Positions 35,680-44,574 of a stretch of DNA of 64,000 nt are shown here, one piece after another. The notes under the pieces were generated by a model that worked only from the letters and a program-made list of their open reading frames with translations, ran no database searches and was not told the origin of the DNA. Source of the stretch: Streptomyces sp. ISL-1 (GTDB taxonomy: Bacteria > Actinomycetota > Actinomycetes > Streptomycetales > Streptomycetaceae). The position numbers and the translations under genes are program-made. Within the stretch, counting starts at the first letter, position 1, and every line of letters starts with the position of its first letter. Location of the stretch: NCBI RefSeq assembly GCF_018614585.1, contig NZ_JAGGOI010000031.1, forward strand, positions 266,256-330,255. The letters are read 5' to 3'.

Positions 35680-35816
35680 CCACACGATCGGGTGGTCAGC
35701 GTGCGGCGGACGGCCTGTCGGGCTGGGAGCAGTAGTACCCCACGCCACTGGCCTCGGTATCCGCGGTCGCGTCGAGCAACGGCAGGGCCTACAGCATGAT
35801 CACGACAGGTTCGGGG

Positions 35817-36554
35817 TCACCAGGGGATGACGCCGTCGTCCTCGAAGAACGAACCGGTCGGGCCGCCGTCGGCCAGCGTGGCGAGCCGGATCGCTGTGGC
35901 TGCGCCCTGCTCAGGAGTGCGGGGCCCGTGGAAGCCGGTGAAGTCGGTCGCGACCAGGCCCGGACAGGCGGCGTTGATCAGGATGTTCGTATCGGCCAAC
36001 TGCCGGGCGTACTGCACGGTGACGGCGTTGAGGAACGACTTCGACGCCGAGTAGGCCGCCATGACGGGGCCGATCTCGATGTCCGGGTCCGCCTGCCGGG
36101 TCAGGGAGGCGACGGCACTGGAGACGTTGACGATGCGTGGCGACGTCGAGCGCTGCAGCAGCGGCAGCATCGCGTTGGTCACCCGGATGACACCGATGAC
36201 GTTGGTCTCCACGACCGTGCGGACCACGTCGAGGTCGAGCGTGGTCGGGTCCTGCACCCACCCCGGACCCATCTCTCCTGAGATGCCGGCGTTGTTGACC
36301 AGGGCGTCCAGGCGCCCGGCCTGCCGTTCGATCAGTTCCGCGGCAGCGGTGACGCTCTGGTCGCTGGTCACGTCCAGCGGCACCCCGAATGCGTCCACCC
36401 CGGCGGCGCGTAGCTTCTCGACGGCGGTCTCGCGCCGGGCCTCGTCGCGGGCTCCCACGCCCACGCGGTAGCCGAGGGCGCCCAGCCCGGTCGCAATTTC
36501 GTACCCGATTCCCTTGTTCGCGCCGGTCACCAGCGCGATCTTCGATTCGCTCAT
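35817..36554 (-). CDS. Short-chain dehydrogenase/reductase
   Basis: 245 aa from ATG 36554 (MSESKIALVTGANKGIGYEI). The classical SDR motifs are the TGxxxGxG cofactor loop (TGANKGIG, residues 10-17), NNAG, a catalytic Ser in NVSSAVASLT and YxxxK in AAYSASKSFLNA. It resembles NADPH-dependent carbonyl reductases. It diverges from a LysR regulator across an intergenic region with two perfect dyads, a typical LysR-controlled arrangement. Confidence 0.9.
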   Translation of the reverse strand: MSESKIALVTGANKGIGYEIATGLGALGYRVGVGARDEARRETAVEKLRAAGVDAFGVPLDVTSDQSVTAAAELIERQAGRLDALVNNAGISGEMGPGWVQDPTTLDLDVVRTVVETNVIGVIRVTNAMLPLLQRSTSPRIVNVSSAVASLTRQADPDIEIGPVMAAYSASKSFLNAVTVQYARQLADTNILINAACPGLVATDFTGFHGPRTPEQGAATAIRLATLADGGPTGSFFEDDGVIPW

Positions 36555-36591
36555 GCCGTTGATGTTCGCTCGCGGACGAGCGGTGCATCCA

Positions 36592-36606
36592 ACACCGATA
36601 CGGTGT
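36592..36606. promoter_or_regulatory. Dyad 1 in the SDR/LysR divergent region
   Basis: ACACCGATACGGTGT has perfect 6-bp arms around ATA. Candidate LysR binding site. Confidence 0.5.
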
Positions 36607-36612
36607 CCTGTC

Positions 36613-36627
36613 ATACCCGGTAGGTAT
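36613..36627. promoter_or_regulatory. Dyad 2 in the SDR/LysR divergent region
   Basis: ATACCCGGTAGGTAT has perfect 5-bp arms (ATACC/GGTAT) and fits the T-N11-A shape of LysR boxes. It starts 21 bases from dyad 1, that is two helical turns, on the same face of the DNA. Confidence 0.5.
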
Positions 36628-36641
36628 CACTGAGGTATGTT

Positions 36642-37511
36642 GTGGCCGTGGACACCTTGGAGACCCGCGAGTTGAGGTACTTCGTGGCCGTCGCCGAGGA
36701 ACTGCACTTCGGCCGCGCCGCCGAGCGCCTCGGCATGGCCCAACCGCCGCTGTCCCGGGCGATCCAGCAGCTTGAGCGGCGCATCGGCGTCTCGCTGCTG
36801 GAACGTAACCGCCGCGGCGTCTCCCTGACGGGTGCCGGAGAGGTGCTGCTGCACGAGGGCCGCGCAGCCCTCGACGCGACCACCGCCGCCGCTCACCGCA
36901 CCCGTCGCGCCGGTGGCGCTGACAGTCCGGGCGGCCCCCGCAATCGCCTGGTGCTGGCGGTGAAGGCCGCCGGGTCTCACGAACTGCTGCAGAAGCTGCT
37001 CGACGCCTACGCGGCCGCGCCCGATGCCGCCGAGATCGAGGTGCTGCCGAGCGGCTTGTGTGAGCAGGAAGGGATGCTGCGCGATGGCCGCGCTGATGTG
37101 GCTCTCATGCACGCGCCGTTCAACTCCCTCGCCGGGTTCGACAGCGAGGAACTGATGACCGAGGGGCAGATCGCGATCCTGCCCGCCGGACACCTCCTCG
37201 CAGCGCGCAAGACTTTGTCCCTGGCCGACGTCAGCGACGTCCCCGATCTTCCGCTCGCCCGCTGGCCCCGCCACGGCACGTACACACCCGGCCCGGGCCC
37301 CGAGATCCACGACCAGACGCAACTGGCCCAGCTGATCGCCCTCGGACGCACCGTGGCCGTCTTCCCCGACTCCGCCCGCGCCTGGCTGTGGGCCGAGCAC
37401 ACCGCCGTCCCCCTGACCGACGCACCCCCCGTCGTTACTCACATCGCCTGGCCCGCGCACAGCCGCTCCCTCGCCCTCGCCGGGCTGATCCGCACGGCCG
37501 CACAGCTATGA
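36642..37511 (+). CDS. LysR family transcriptional regulator
   Basis: 289 aa from GTG 36642 (a second GTG lies at 36648). The N-terminal winged HTH is LRYFVAVAEELHFGRAAERL then GMAQPPLSRAIQQLERRIG (about residues 10-50), followed by a periplasmic-binding-like effector domain. It is divergent from the SDR gene and probably activates it, autorepressing through the two dyads between them. Confidence 0.9.
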   Translation: MAVDTLETRELRYFVAVAEELHFGRAAERLGMAQPPLSRAIQQLERRIGVSLLERNRRGVSLTGAGEVLLHEGRAALDATTAAAHRTRRAGGADSPGGPRNRLVLAVKAAGSHELLQKLLDAYAAAPDAAEIEVLPSGLCEQEGMLRDGRADVALMHAPFNSLAGFDSEELMTEGQIAILPAGHLLAARKTLSLADVSDVPDLPLARWPRHGTYTPGPGPEIHDQTQLAQLIALGRTVAVFPDSARAWLWAEHTAVPLTDAPPVVTHIAWPAHSRSLALAGLIRTAAQL

Positions 37512-37754
37512 CGCTCTCCTGCCTTCCATCGCCACCGTCACCCTGATGACACACCCCCTGACCGCCGGCCCCCACACCCCACCGCCGCCCGCCCACGGGC
37601 ACGGGCGGCACGGTACCCAGTCAGTGGTTCGTGAGCGCGAGTTCCTCGGCGGTGTCCCGTGTGGCCGGCGACGGCTTCGGCGACACGGCTCCGTCCGGGG
37701 GCTCCGTCACGGGAACACGGGAACGGCTGCGCCCGCGCCTCTCCTGGGCCGGTG

Positions 37755-38507
37755 TCAGCGCGCGTTCGGCTGTTGCCCCTGAAGCCAGTCCCTGTAGTGC
37801 GTCGGGGCGAACTCGGCGTCCTCCGGCGCGGTGAGCACGTCTCCGGTGACCACGGCGAACATGCCTGCCTGGTCATCGGTGACCACGCTGCGGCCGTCGG
37901 AGCGTGCGGCCAGAGTGATCCGGCCCAGCTCGTCAAGGGGAAAGACATCAGGGCCCGCGACGTTGCGGATGCCCTGCAGCGGGGCTTCGGAGGCGGCTCG
38001 CACGACCGCCGCGGCGACGTCCGCGCTGGCCATCGGCTGCACAGGGGTGGCCGGCAGGCGGACGGTGTCACCGTCGGTCGTCCACGACATGATCGGTTCG
38101 ACGAACTCGAAGAACTGTGTGAAGCGCACGATCGAGTACGGTGTCGGCGCGTTCTTGAGGATGTTCTCCTGGGCGACCTTGGCCCGGTAGTAGTCGAGTT
38201 GCGGCACCTGGTCCACGCCGATGATCGAGGCAATGACATGGTGGCGGACTCCCGCCGCCTCCGCTGCGGCAGTGACGTTGTTCATCGACGTTTCGAAGAA
38301 GCTGATGGAAGTCTCGTCGAACGCCGGGGAGTTCGTCAGATTGATCAGCACGTCTGCGCCCTCGAGAACCTGGTCCAGGCCCTTGCCGCTGAGCACGTCG
38401 ACTCCAGTGGACAGTGAAGCGGGTACGACGTCGTGGCCGGCCGCTCGCAGCCGTTCGACCACCTGTGTGCCGACCCGGCCGGTTCCCCCCAGGACTGTGA
38501 ACTTCAT
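37755..38507 (-). CDS. NmrA-like NAD(P)-binding protein
   Basis: 250 aa from ATG 38507. Rossmann motif MKFTVLGGTGRVGTQVVERL, then atypical-SDR features without the YxxxK pair; it belongs with NmrA/HSCARG-like redox sensors and NAD(P)H-binding reductases. TPYSIVRFTQFFEFVEPI is a typical mid-protein segment. A Rrf2-type regulator remnant lies beyond its 5' side; such pairs are common in actinobacteria, so its regulator may have been lost. Confidence 0.85.
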   Translation of the reverse strand: MKFTVLGGTGRVGTQVVERLRAAGHDVVPASLSTGVDVLSGKGLDQVLEGADVLINLTNSPAFDETSISFFETSMNNVTAAAEAAGVRHHVIASIIGVDQVPQLDYYRAKVAQENILKNAPTPYSIVRFTQFFEFVEPIMSWTTDGDTVRLPATPVQPMASADVAAAVVRAASEAPLQGIRNVAGPDVFPLDELGRITLAARSDGRSVVTDDQAGMFAVVTGDVLTAPEDAEFAPTHYRDWLQGQQPNAR

Positions 38508-39096
38508 GGCGCACCCTTCGTCGAGCGTTCAGGTTCACGAGGGCGTCCGGGCGGACTCGCCGTCCGGTTGTGTGCGGAGGTACCGGGTACGCATCGAACC
38601 GGCCGAACCGGGCAGAGCCCGTGCCCTGCGTGCGGACGCCGATGCCGGAAACGGTTGGCATCGCCCGTGCCCACGGATCGAACGTATCGCCCTCGACCAC
38701 CGTACGCATCACCAGTGGTGAGGCGCGGGCCGGCCGGTGTCGAGCGCGCCTTGGTCGGGTGCCGGTTGCGGGACGGCTGCCGGGAGAGCAGCCTGAAGAC
38801 GGCGGGCCTGGCGGCGCGCTCGTAGGCGTGCGCTTCTCGACGGCCCCGCTCAGGACTGACCGAATGCCGTGAGCGGTGAGGTGCTGTTGTCGAGAGCCGT
38901 CGGCGACGCATACGGACAAGCGGCGAAGGAGCCGGGCTCCTTCGCCGCTTGTGGACCGGTCACCGCAGGGTGCGAGGGCCGCACGAGCGGCTTCCCCCCA
39001 TGGCGGCAGCCGGCGACACGGGACGGGTGTCCGTGCTCCGGGACTGGCTGCCGGGGTGGCCCGGCCGGCTACGCCATGGGCGAGTAGCGGTAGTCG
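38508..39096. other. Region without an intact gene
   Basis: 589 bp upstream of the NmrA-like gene. It probably includes that gene's promoter and decayed sequence where the N-terminus of the Rrf2 gene should be. I see no repeat or RNA gene. Confidence 0.35.
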
Positions 39097-39352
39097 GCCG
39101 CGCGGTGGGTTCAGGCTGGCCCGCGACCCGGACTCGATCACCCTGCTCGATGTCGTGCTGGCCATCGAAGGAAACGAAAGCCTCTTCCGCTGCACGGAAA
39201 TTCGCCAGTGCGGGAAGATCGCCGAGCTCCACACGGGCGGCAACGATGCCGCCGCCTGCGCCGTCAAGCGAGCCATGTACCGGGCCGACCTGGCCTGGCG
39301 TGAAGCCCTTGCGACGCAGAAACTCTCCGATGTCCGCAGAGAGCTCGACTGA
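39097..39352 (+). pseudogene. C-terminal remnant of an Rrf2 family regulator
   Basis: The frame ending at 39352 reads GGFRLARDPDSITLLDVVLA, then IEGNESLFRCTEIRQ. This is the wing and dimerisation region of Rrf2 proteins, including one Cys (RCTEIR) where Fe-S ligands may lie. The recognition helix is absent upstream. Not functional as a DNA-binding protein. Confidence 0.65.
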
Positions 39353-39636
39353 ATGACCCCGCCGTGACAAGGACCGTCCGCCGGGTGTTCGGCCGAGAGT
39401 AAGGCGTGTGCGCCGGGGTGCGGCAGCGCCGGGTTCTCGGCGCGCTGGCGCGCACGGAGGCGGCGTAGGCTTTTTCTGGTACGGCTGTCCGTGCAGTCGG
39501 CGTCCTGGCGCGGACGGCGGTCATCGGTTGCCTGGCCCGCATGACGAGGCGACACCCGGGCCGCACAGGTTCTTGCCGACACCTGTGACGCAGCCGATCG
39601 GCGCTCCGTATCGGCGCCGAGACCGGAGGTGGCGTA

Positions 39637-40083
39637 ATGGCGAACAGCGAACCCGTCTCGGACTCACCGGAAAACCAGGGGCAGCGGTCCGAGGCGTGGA
39701 AGACGGCGGTCACCCTGATTCAGGAGGCGAAACCTCCCCATGTCCCCGAAGGCGCAGAGGTCATGACGTTGTTCGTCGAGTTTCCTCCCGGCGACCCCGG
39801 CACACCTCCGCACCGGCACTCCGGACCGGCCTTCGGCTATGTGCTGGAGGGCGAGATGCTGTTCGAGCTGGAGGGAGAGCCAGAGCGGGTGATCCGCGCC
39901 GGGGAGGCGTTCTGGGAGCCGGGAGGCGACGTGATCCACTATCAGGACGGCAACAATCGCAAAGATGTCCCGAGTCGATTCGTCGTCACGATGATGTGCG
40001 AGCCCGGCCAGCCCATGCTCGTCCTCGTCGACGAGGACGAACTCATACAGCGCAAGGACAGGCGAGCTCCACGACCGTCCTGA
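39637..40083 (+). CDS. Cupin domain protein
   Basis: 148 aa from ATG 39637 with GGAGGTGG upstream. A single cupin barrel: motif 1 GTPPHRHSGPAFGYVLEGEM (His-x-His and Glu), motif 2 near GEAFWEPGGDVIHYQDG (His). It should bind one metal ion. The role may be a small dioxygenase-like or sensor protein. Its stop is 13 bases before the palindrome at 40096, so it may be cargo of the repeat-bounded series further right. Confidence 0.85.
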   Translation: MANSEPVSDSPENQGQRSEAWKTAVTLIQEAKPPHVPEGAEVMTLFVEFPPGDPGTPPHRHSGPAFGYVLEGEMLFELEGEPERVIRAGEAFWEPGGDVIHYQDGNNRKDVPSRFVVTMMCEPGQPMLVLVDEDELIQRKDRRAPRPS

Positions 40084-40095
40084 GAACGCTCAGGG

Positions 40096-40143
40096 GCCAA
40101 CTGCAAGGCTCAGTCACACCACTTGTGGCTGAGCGCTGCAGTT
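40096..40143. repeat. Palindromic cassette-end repeat C
   Basis: Left arm GCCAACTGCAAGGCTCAGTC (extended by ACA) and right arm TGTGGCTGAGCGCTGCAGTT face each other across five bases. Both arms match the ends of the mobile VOC cassette (TGTGACTNAGCGC...TTGGC). It lies between the cupin gene and a block of pseudogenes. Confidence 0.7.
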
Positions 40144-40365
40144 CAGGGGCCCTGTTCGCCAGGTGCGGTGCTGAGTCCGCTGCTGCGCTGTCGACCGAGC
40201 CGCTGGCGGAGCGGGATCACCCGCCGAGCGAGGTTGGGCCGGGGCTGGACGACAGCTGGCGCACTGCCACGGCGACGGCCTCCTGCGCTGTGGCGAAGAG
40301 GCCGAGGTCCTGGCTGATGAAGCCCCTGCCCACTCCGTACGTGCCGTCGCCGTTCGCGCTCAGGC

Positions 40366-40680
40366 ATGCTCTGCATCGAGCCCACCAATGTCGCCGCCGA
40401 CGGGCACGACTGCCCCGTCCGGTTCCAATGCGTGGGGTGCGAGCACGTCCGCACCGACGTCTCCTACCTCCCCGACCTGGAGGCATACCTCGCTGATCTC
40501 CTGCGGGGCCGGGAACGTCTCGCCGCGTTCGCCGCTGACCCGTGGGCGAAGGCCGATGCCATGCCCTCCGACGAGGAAATCACCCGAGTCCGCCGCCTGG
40601 TCAAACGAGTCCGCGACGACCTCGACGACCTCACGGACGAGGACCGCATCCAGATCAAGGAAGCCGTCACCCTCGTGGGC
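40366..40680 (+). pseudogene. C-terminal zinc-finger part of a tyrosine recombinase
   Basis: MLCIEPTNVAADGHDCPVRF, then CVGCEHVRTDVSYLPDLEAY. The Cys and His residues form the small C-terminal finger found in TnpA/TnpB-like tyrosine recombinases of actinobacteria, followed by a helical tail (SDEEITRVRRLVKRVRDDLD). The catalytic domain is missing. It lies immediately right of repeat C and continues into the LtrA fragment. Confidence 0.55.
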
Positions 40681-41293
40681 CTACACCAGCTACGAGGCCA
40701 CGCTCCTCGACATCCATCGCAACGTCACCCGGTGGATGATCGTCATCGTTATGGGCCTCGGGCTGTTCATGAACGCCGCGATCTCCCACGCATTCGACGA
40801 CCGGGCCTGGGCGTTCGTGATCCCGCTGCTTCTGATCCTGTTCTTCGCAGGCACCGTCACCGCCCTGGCCGGCCGCACCGACGCTCTGCGTGAGCACTTC
40901 TGCCGCACCATGGTCTGGATGGCGGCCTCCGCTTCACTGTGGATCATCGGTGCGGCGGTCGGCTCGGACCCCGCCTGTGTGGTGGGCCGCCGCCCTGGTC
41001 GACCTCACCGGAACGTGGCTCGCCCACTCGCTGCCCGGCCGTACCCTCAGCAGCCGGGAGCTCGCCTTCGACGCCGAGCACATGATCGAGCGCCTCAGGC
41101 TGTTTTTCATCATTCTTCTCGGCGAGACCGTCCTCACTGCCGGCCGTGCGATGGCCGATGCCCCTGTCGACGTCCCCAGCCTCCTCGCCACGGCCGGCGT
41201 ATTCACCGCCCTGCGGCCGCTATCACCCACCTCGACCACACCGAGGAGGCGATCGCAGCCTTCCTGCGCCCCCGCCCGGTCACCGCTCTGTAG
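40675..41293 (+). pseudogene. ltrA: Low-temperature requirement protein A (LtrA), frameshifted
   Basis: Three frames carry successive parts. To about 40975: YEATLLDIHRNVTRWMIVIV and further membrane helices. To about 41220: SSRELAFDAEHMIERLRLFF then IILLGETVLTAGRAM, the LtrA signature. Finally THLDHTEEAIAAFLRPRP to the stop at 41293. At least two frameshifts and a missing N-terminus, so it is a pseudogene of this multi-pass membrane protein. Confidence 0.7.
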
Positions 41294-41295
41294 GG

Positions 41296-41919
41296 GTGGG
41301 CCCGTCGACCGCCGGCCTCCTTACTCGTCACGGACTGCACACCATCGGCGCGGTCGCCGACACACCCCTGGGCACCCTGCAGCCCCTCCTGGGAAAGGCC
41401 ACCGGGCGACTGATCCACGAACGGGCCCGAGCCGAGGACCCGCGCCCGGTCACCCCCCCAAGCACCGGCGCGCTCCTGCGGCGCCGACCACGCCTTCCCC
41501 CCGCGACGAACTCGACCCCCACCCGCCACCGCCAAGCCGTACTCGCCGTCGCCGAACAGCTCGGCGCCCGCCTCCGTAAAGAGCGACAGGTGGCCAGCCG
41601 GCTCACCCTGACCGCGCGCTACGCCGACCGCTCCACCACCGTGCGCACCCGCCGCTTGCCCGAACCCACCAACCACACAGCAGCCCTGGCTCGCACCGCA
41701 TACGACATCTACACCACCCTCGGCCTCCAGCGGGCCCGCGTCCGCGGCATCGCGCTGCGCGCGGAAGACATTCAGGGCGCCGAACGCGCCACCCGGCAGC
41801 TCACCTTCGACCCGGGAGACGACAGAGCTCACCGGATTGAAGCCGCCGCCGACAAGGTCCGCGCCCGCTTCAGCGCTGGCGTCGTGATGCCCGCAGCCCT
41901 CGCCCACCCACCCCAATGA
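41296..41919 (+). pseudogene. C-terminal half of a Y-family DNA polymerase
   Basis: About 207 residues. GLLTRHGLHTIGAVADTPLG is the helix-hairpin-helix thumb, then LGARLRKERQVASRLTLTAR begins the little-finger domain and TTLGLQRARVRGIALRAEDI ends it. The palm with catalytic carboxylates is missing, so no polymerase activity is expected. It resembles DinB/PolY proteins found on actinobacterial plasmids. It follows the LtrA fragment by two bases, a sign of a deletion junction. Confidence 0.65.
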
Positions 41920-41945
41920 ACACCCGCGCCGAGCCCGGAACGGGT

Positions 41946-42041
41946 TACGCCGCCTCGTCCTCGGCCTGCTCGTGGACGTGCTTCAGCGCCATCCGGGCAT
42001 CGACCACCTTCCCCTGCAGCGTCGGCGTCTCCCAGTAGGGA
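41946..42041 (-). pseudogene. Short C-terminal remnant, unknown protein
   Basis: Minus-strand codons give PYWETPTLQGKVVDARMALK, then HVHEQAEDEAA and a stop at 41946. Composition is coding-like, but no start or body remains. Family not recognised. Confidence 0.35.
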
Positions 42042-42229
42042 AAGCGAGCCTGGCCGCGGCGCGCTCTGTCGCATCGTGACTGAGCGCTTCACTTGGCGGG
42101 CAGGCGCGACTTTTCGAGATAGGCGACACCTGATCTTGGTGGTTGACACGACCCTGAGAAACGCCGAAGCCGTACCGGATTTCTGCTGCGCCCGCTCCCG
42201 CGGCCCGCACAGCGCTAGCGTTGGGTCCC

Positions 42230-42751
42230 ATGATCGTATGGCTCAACGGCACCCACGGCGCGGGCAAGACGACGACCAGTGCACTCGTGCAGCAGCTGAT
42301 CCCGGATTCACGGGTGTTCGACGCCGAGAAGGTCGGCGAGACGCTCATGGACATCACGCCGGGGCTGCCCGGGACGGACAACTTCCAGCACTGGCCGCCG
42401 TGGCGGCCGCTCGTAGTCGAGACCGCCCGCCGCGTACTCGACTACACCGGTGGCACTCTGGTGATGCCCATGACTGTTCTGATCGAGCAGTACTGGCGTG
42501 AGATCAGCACGGGCCTCGCCCAACATGCCATTCCGGTACGGCACTTCGTCCTCCACGCTGACCAAGACACCCTCCGCGGGCGCATCGAGGGGGACACTCT
42601 TCTTGGTCCCTCCCCATTCCGTCTCAAATACCTCGAGCCCTACGCCGAGGCGGCCCGCACGTGGCTACACGGCGAGGCCGAGGTCGTCGACACCACGCAC
42701 CTCACGCCCGTCCAGGCCGCCCTGCAGATCGCAGAGGCCGTCGAGAGTTGA
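42230..42751 (+). CDS. TmrB-like P-loop nucleotide kinase
   Basis: 173 aa from ATG 42230. It starts directly with the P-loop strand MIVWLNGTHGAGKTTTSALV (Walker A residues 7-15, Lys13) and has an AEVVDTTHLTPVQAAL C-terminus like nucleoside-monophosphate-kinase-like folds. It resembles TmrB (tunicamycin resistance) and related small AAA proteins. A second gene of the same type (43139-43684) lies in the next segment in opposite orientation. Possible resistance or detoxification role; the substrate is inferred only. Confidence 0.75.
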   Translation: MIVWLNGTHGAGKTTTSALVQQLIPDSRVFDAEKVGETLMDITPGLPGTDNFQHWPPWRPLVVETARRVLDYTGGTLVMPMTVLIEQYWREISTGLAQHAIPVRHFVLHADQDTLRGRIEGDTLLGPSPFRLKYLEPYAEAARTWLHGEAEVVDTTHLTPVQAALQIAEAVES

Positions 42752-43105
42752 GGTCCGCCCGCCACGCGAAAACAGGCGCAGGTGGTAGCAAAGAACGACC
42801 TTCCTGTGTCGAGTAGTGCGAACAGGCTCAACCAGGGGCCCGGCTCAGCCCAGCACCGCGGTGTCATCCATCCCGAAAAGTCGCAGCAGGGTAGTGCTTG
42901 GCCATGGGCCCGATCCGGTTTCTGGTGAAGTGGTACAGGACGCTGCGGGCGAGGGCTGTGCTGGGCGCATGGAGTCTTCGGTCTGTACGCCAGAGGTCGG
43001 GTCCGGGCCCGTGTGGTCGCACACTGCACCCTGGATGATCTTGTCGTGCCGTACACGATCGATCCGCGGATCGCGGGTCTGCTGGAGTTGGCTGAGCACC
43101 AGCCC
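42752..43105. other. Right part of the kinase segment, no gene seen
   Basis: About 350 bp between the kinase gene and the right-end arm at 43106. Frames here are short and inconsistent. I see no gene or RNA. Confidence 0.35.
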
Positions 43106-43138
43106 GCCAACTGAAGCGCTCCTTACGTGCAGGGCGGA

Positions 43139-43684
43139 TTACCCGTTCGGACTGGGGCTGGCACAGGCAAGCACGCTGTCGGCCAGCTCCCCCGGCGTCA
43201 GCTCGCCGTCCAGGAACACGGTGTCACTGGGCAAGGTGTCGGCCGCGGCGGTGCACGGCTCGATCCTGTCCTTGCACCACTGCCGGACCCGCTCATCCTT
43301 GTCGGGATCACCGGGGGTGAAGCTCCGTCCGTCGATCCGCTTCACCAAGACCTCTGGCGAGACGTTGAGGAAGAAGTGGTGGACTTCGATGCCCGCGTCC
43401 TTCAGCGCACCGAAGATTTCGCCGACATACCCGGGATTGACCAACGTCATGGGGACCAGGACGGGGCGTTGATACTCATGCACCAAGCCCGCGGCCAGGT
43501 CCGCGACCAGCCGCCGCCACAGTCGGAGATCCTGGAAATCGCCGGTCGGCACCTCTACGATCTCGCGCAGCACATACCCGACCATCTCCGGGTCATAGAG
43601 CAGCGCCTCGGGCCAACGCGAACGCAGTTCGTCCACCAGCGTGCTCTTCCCGCTGTCGAACGCACCGTTCACCCAGACGATCAC
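43139..43684 (-). CDS. TmrB-like P-loop nucleotide kinase (second copy type)
   Basis: 181 aa from GTG 43684 (GGGGAGAA upstream). The frame is open to 43825 but alignment with the 42230 gene supports the later start: MIVWVNGAFDSGKSTLVDEL, Walker A at residues 7-15. It continues VLVPMTLVNPGYVGEIFGAL and VHHFFLNVSPEVLVKRIDGR (lid region). Typical TmrB-like architecture; the two genes in the window are similar in layout but clearly divergent. It lies between arm E (43106) and palindrome F (43921). Confidence 0.8.
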   Translation of the reverse strand: MIVWVNGAFDSGKSTLVDELRSRWPEALLYDPEMVGYVLREIVEVPTGDFQDLRLWRRLVADLAAGLVHEYQRPVLVPMTLVNPGYVGEIFGALKDAGIEVHHFFLNVSPEVLVKRIDGRSFTPGDPDKDERVRQWCKDRIEPCTAAADTLPSDTVFLDGELTPGELADSVLACASPSPNG

Positions 43685-43920
43685 ACGCTTCTCCCCCCGT
43701 CGTCGGCCGCCCGCGCCCTGGGCACGGCCATGTCCCGACAGCACACCGCGACGCCCAGGTGGGGCAAAATCACACTGACAGATCATGCCCGAAAGATCGC
43801 AAGGTGAGGTCGAACCTCCTGACATGCGGGGTCAGCTCACACCGCCAAGCCGAGATCAGCTTCTACGAGGAGCCTGCATGGACGCGGCCGAAAGGCTGAG
43901 CGTCCCATTTGGCGAAACCC

Positions 43921-43971
43921 GCCAACTCAAGCGCTCAGTCACACACATTGTGACTTAGCGCTTCAGTTGGC
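43921..43971. repeat. Palindromic cassette-end repeat F
   Basis: Left arm GCCAACTCAAGCGCTCAGTC (plus ACA) 43921-43943, five-base spacer, right arm TGTGACTTAGCGCTTCAGTT (plus GGC) 43949-43971. The arms match 21 of 23. A further degenerate arm, GGCTGAGCGTCCCATTTGGC, lies at 43894-43913. Each arm equals one end of the VOC cassette, so F looks like two elements meeting end to end. Confidence 0.75.
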
Positions 43972-44352
43972 CATTTCGAGTGTGCGCTGTGGTTGGCCCG
44001 CAGGTGTGGTCTTCGGCGCTGGTTCAGGTGCCGGTCGTACCGGAAGGTACTCGCCCTCCGGCAGCAACGCACCGAACGCATCGATCACGCCGCCGTCGTC
44101 CGGATCGGCCGGCGCGCCGGTGAGCCGCTCCTGCACGCTCTCCAGCGACAACGTCTGCCGGGCGGTTTCCAACCGGCGGAACAGGAACGCGCATGTTCCG
44201 CACCAGAAGCTGAGTTCGAAGAAGGGTTCCCCGTCGACCACGAGCAACCTGCGCCCCGGCCCGCCCCCGGTCTCCCGCTGCTCCGCCTCGAAGCGCAACC
44301 GCGCCTCGGGGGCCGGGACACCGAGCCTGCGCGGCTCGCCGAATTTGATCAT
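43963..44352 (-). CDS. Conserved-looking hypothetical with Cys-x-x-Cys motif
   Basis: About 129 aa from ATG 44352 (an upstream ATG at 44391 is possible). The central motif FELSFWCGTCAFLFRRLETA has a CGTC pair that could bind metal or form a redox disulphide. Family not recognised. The gene fills the 495-bp interval between palindromes F and G and overlaps the right arm of F at its 3' end. Possible cassette cargo. Confidence 0.6.
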   Translation of the reverse strand: MIKFGEPRRLGVPAPEARLRFEAEQRETGGGPGRRLLVVDGEPFFELSFWCGTCAFLFRRLETARQTLSLESVQERLTGAPADPDDGGVIDAFGALLPEGEYLPVRPAPEPAPKTTPAGQPQRTLEMAN

Positions 44353-44421
44353 CACGGACCGACCGTATGGGACGCTGTGGATCGGCACCACCGGCTACTG
44401 AGTGCGTATCTGGCCCCTCGG

Positions 44422-44470
44422 GCCAACTATGGCGTCAGTCACAACTGTGACTGAGCGTGCTGTGTTGGCC
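44422..44470. repeat. Palindromic cassette-end repeat G
   Basis: Left arm GCCAACTATGGCGTCAGTCA (plus CA) 44422-44443 and right arm TGTGACTGAGCGTGCTGTGT (plus TGGCC) 44446-44470, separated by two bases. It lies between divergent genes, so it cannot be a simple terminator for either. Confidence 0.7.
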
Positions 44471-44574
44471 ACTCTGATCATCACAGTTGGCCTTCGGCCT
44501 GCCAGGGCGATGAGTTCTCGGCGCCCGTCGGGTCTACACGTCCTGAGTAGCCCTGGAACTTGGATGGGAGCGGT

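Larger units (their letters stand above)
42076..43120. mobile_element. Repeat-bounded one-gene segment (TmrB-like kinase 1)
   Basis: Left boundary GTGACTGAGCGCTTCACTTG (42076) and, inverted, right boundary GAGCGCTTCAGTTGGCGGGC read inward from about 43122. The inverted match covers GAGCGCTTCASTTGGCGGGC and a few bases beyond (AGGCGC against TGGTGC). The outermost bases of the right end are decayed and no target duplication is visible. The only gene is the kinase at 42230-42751. Same end family as the 6877-7954 cassette. Confidence 0.5.
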
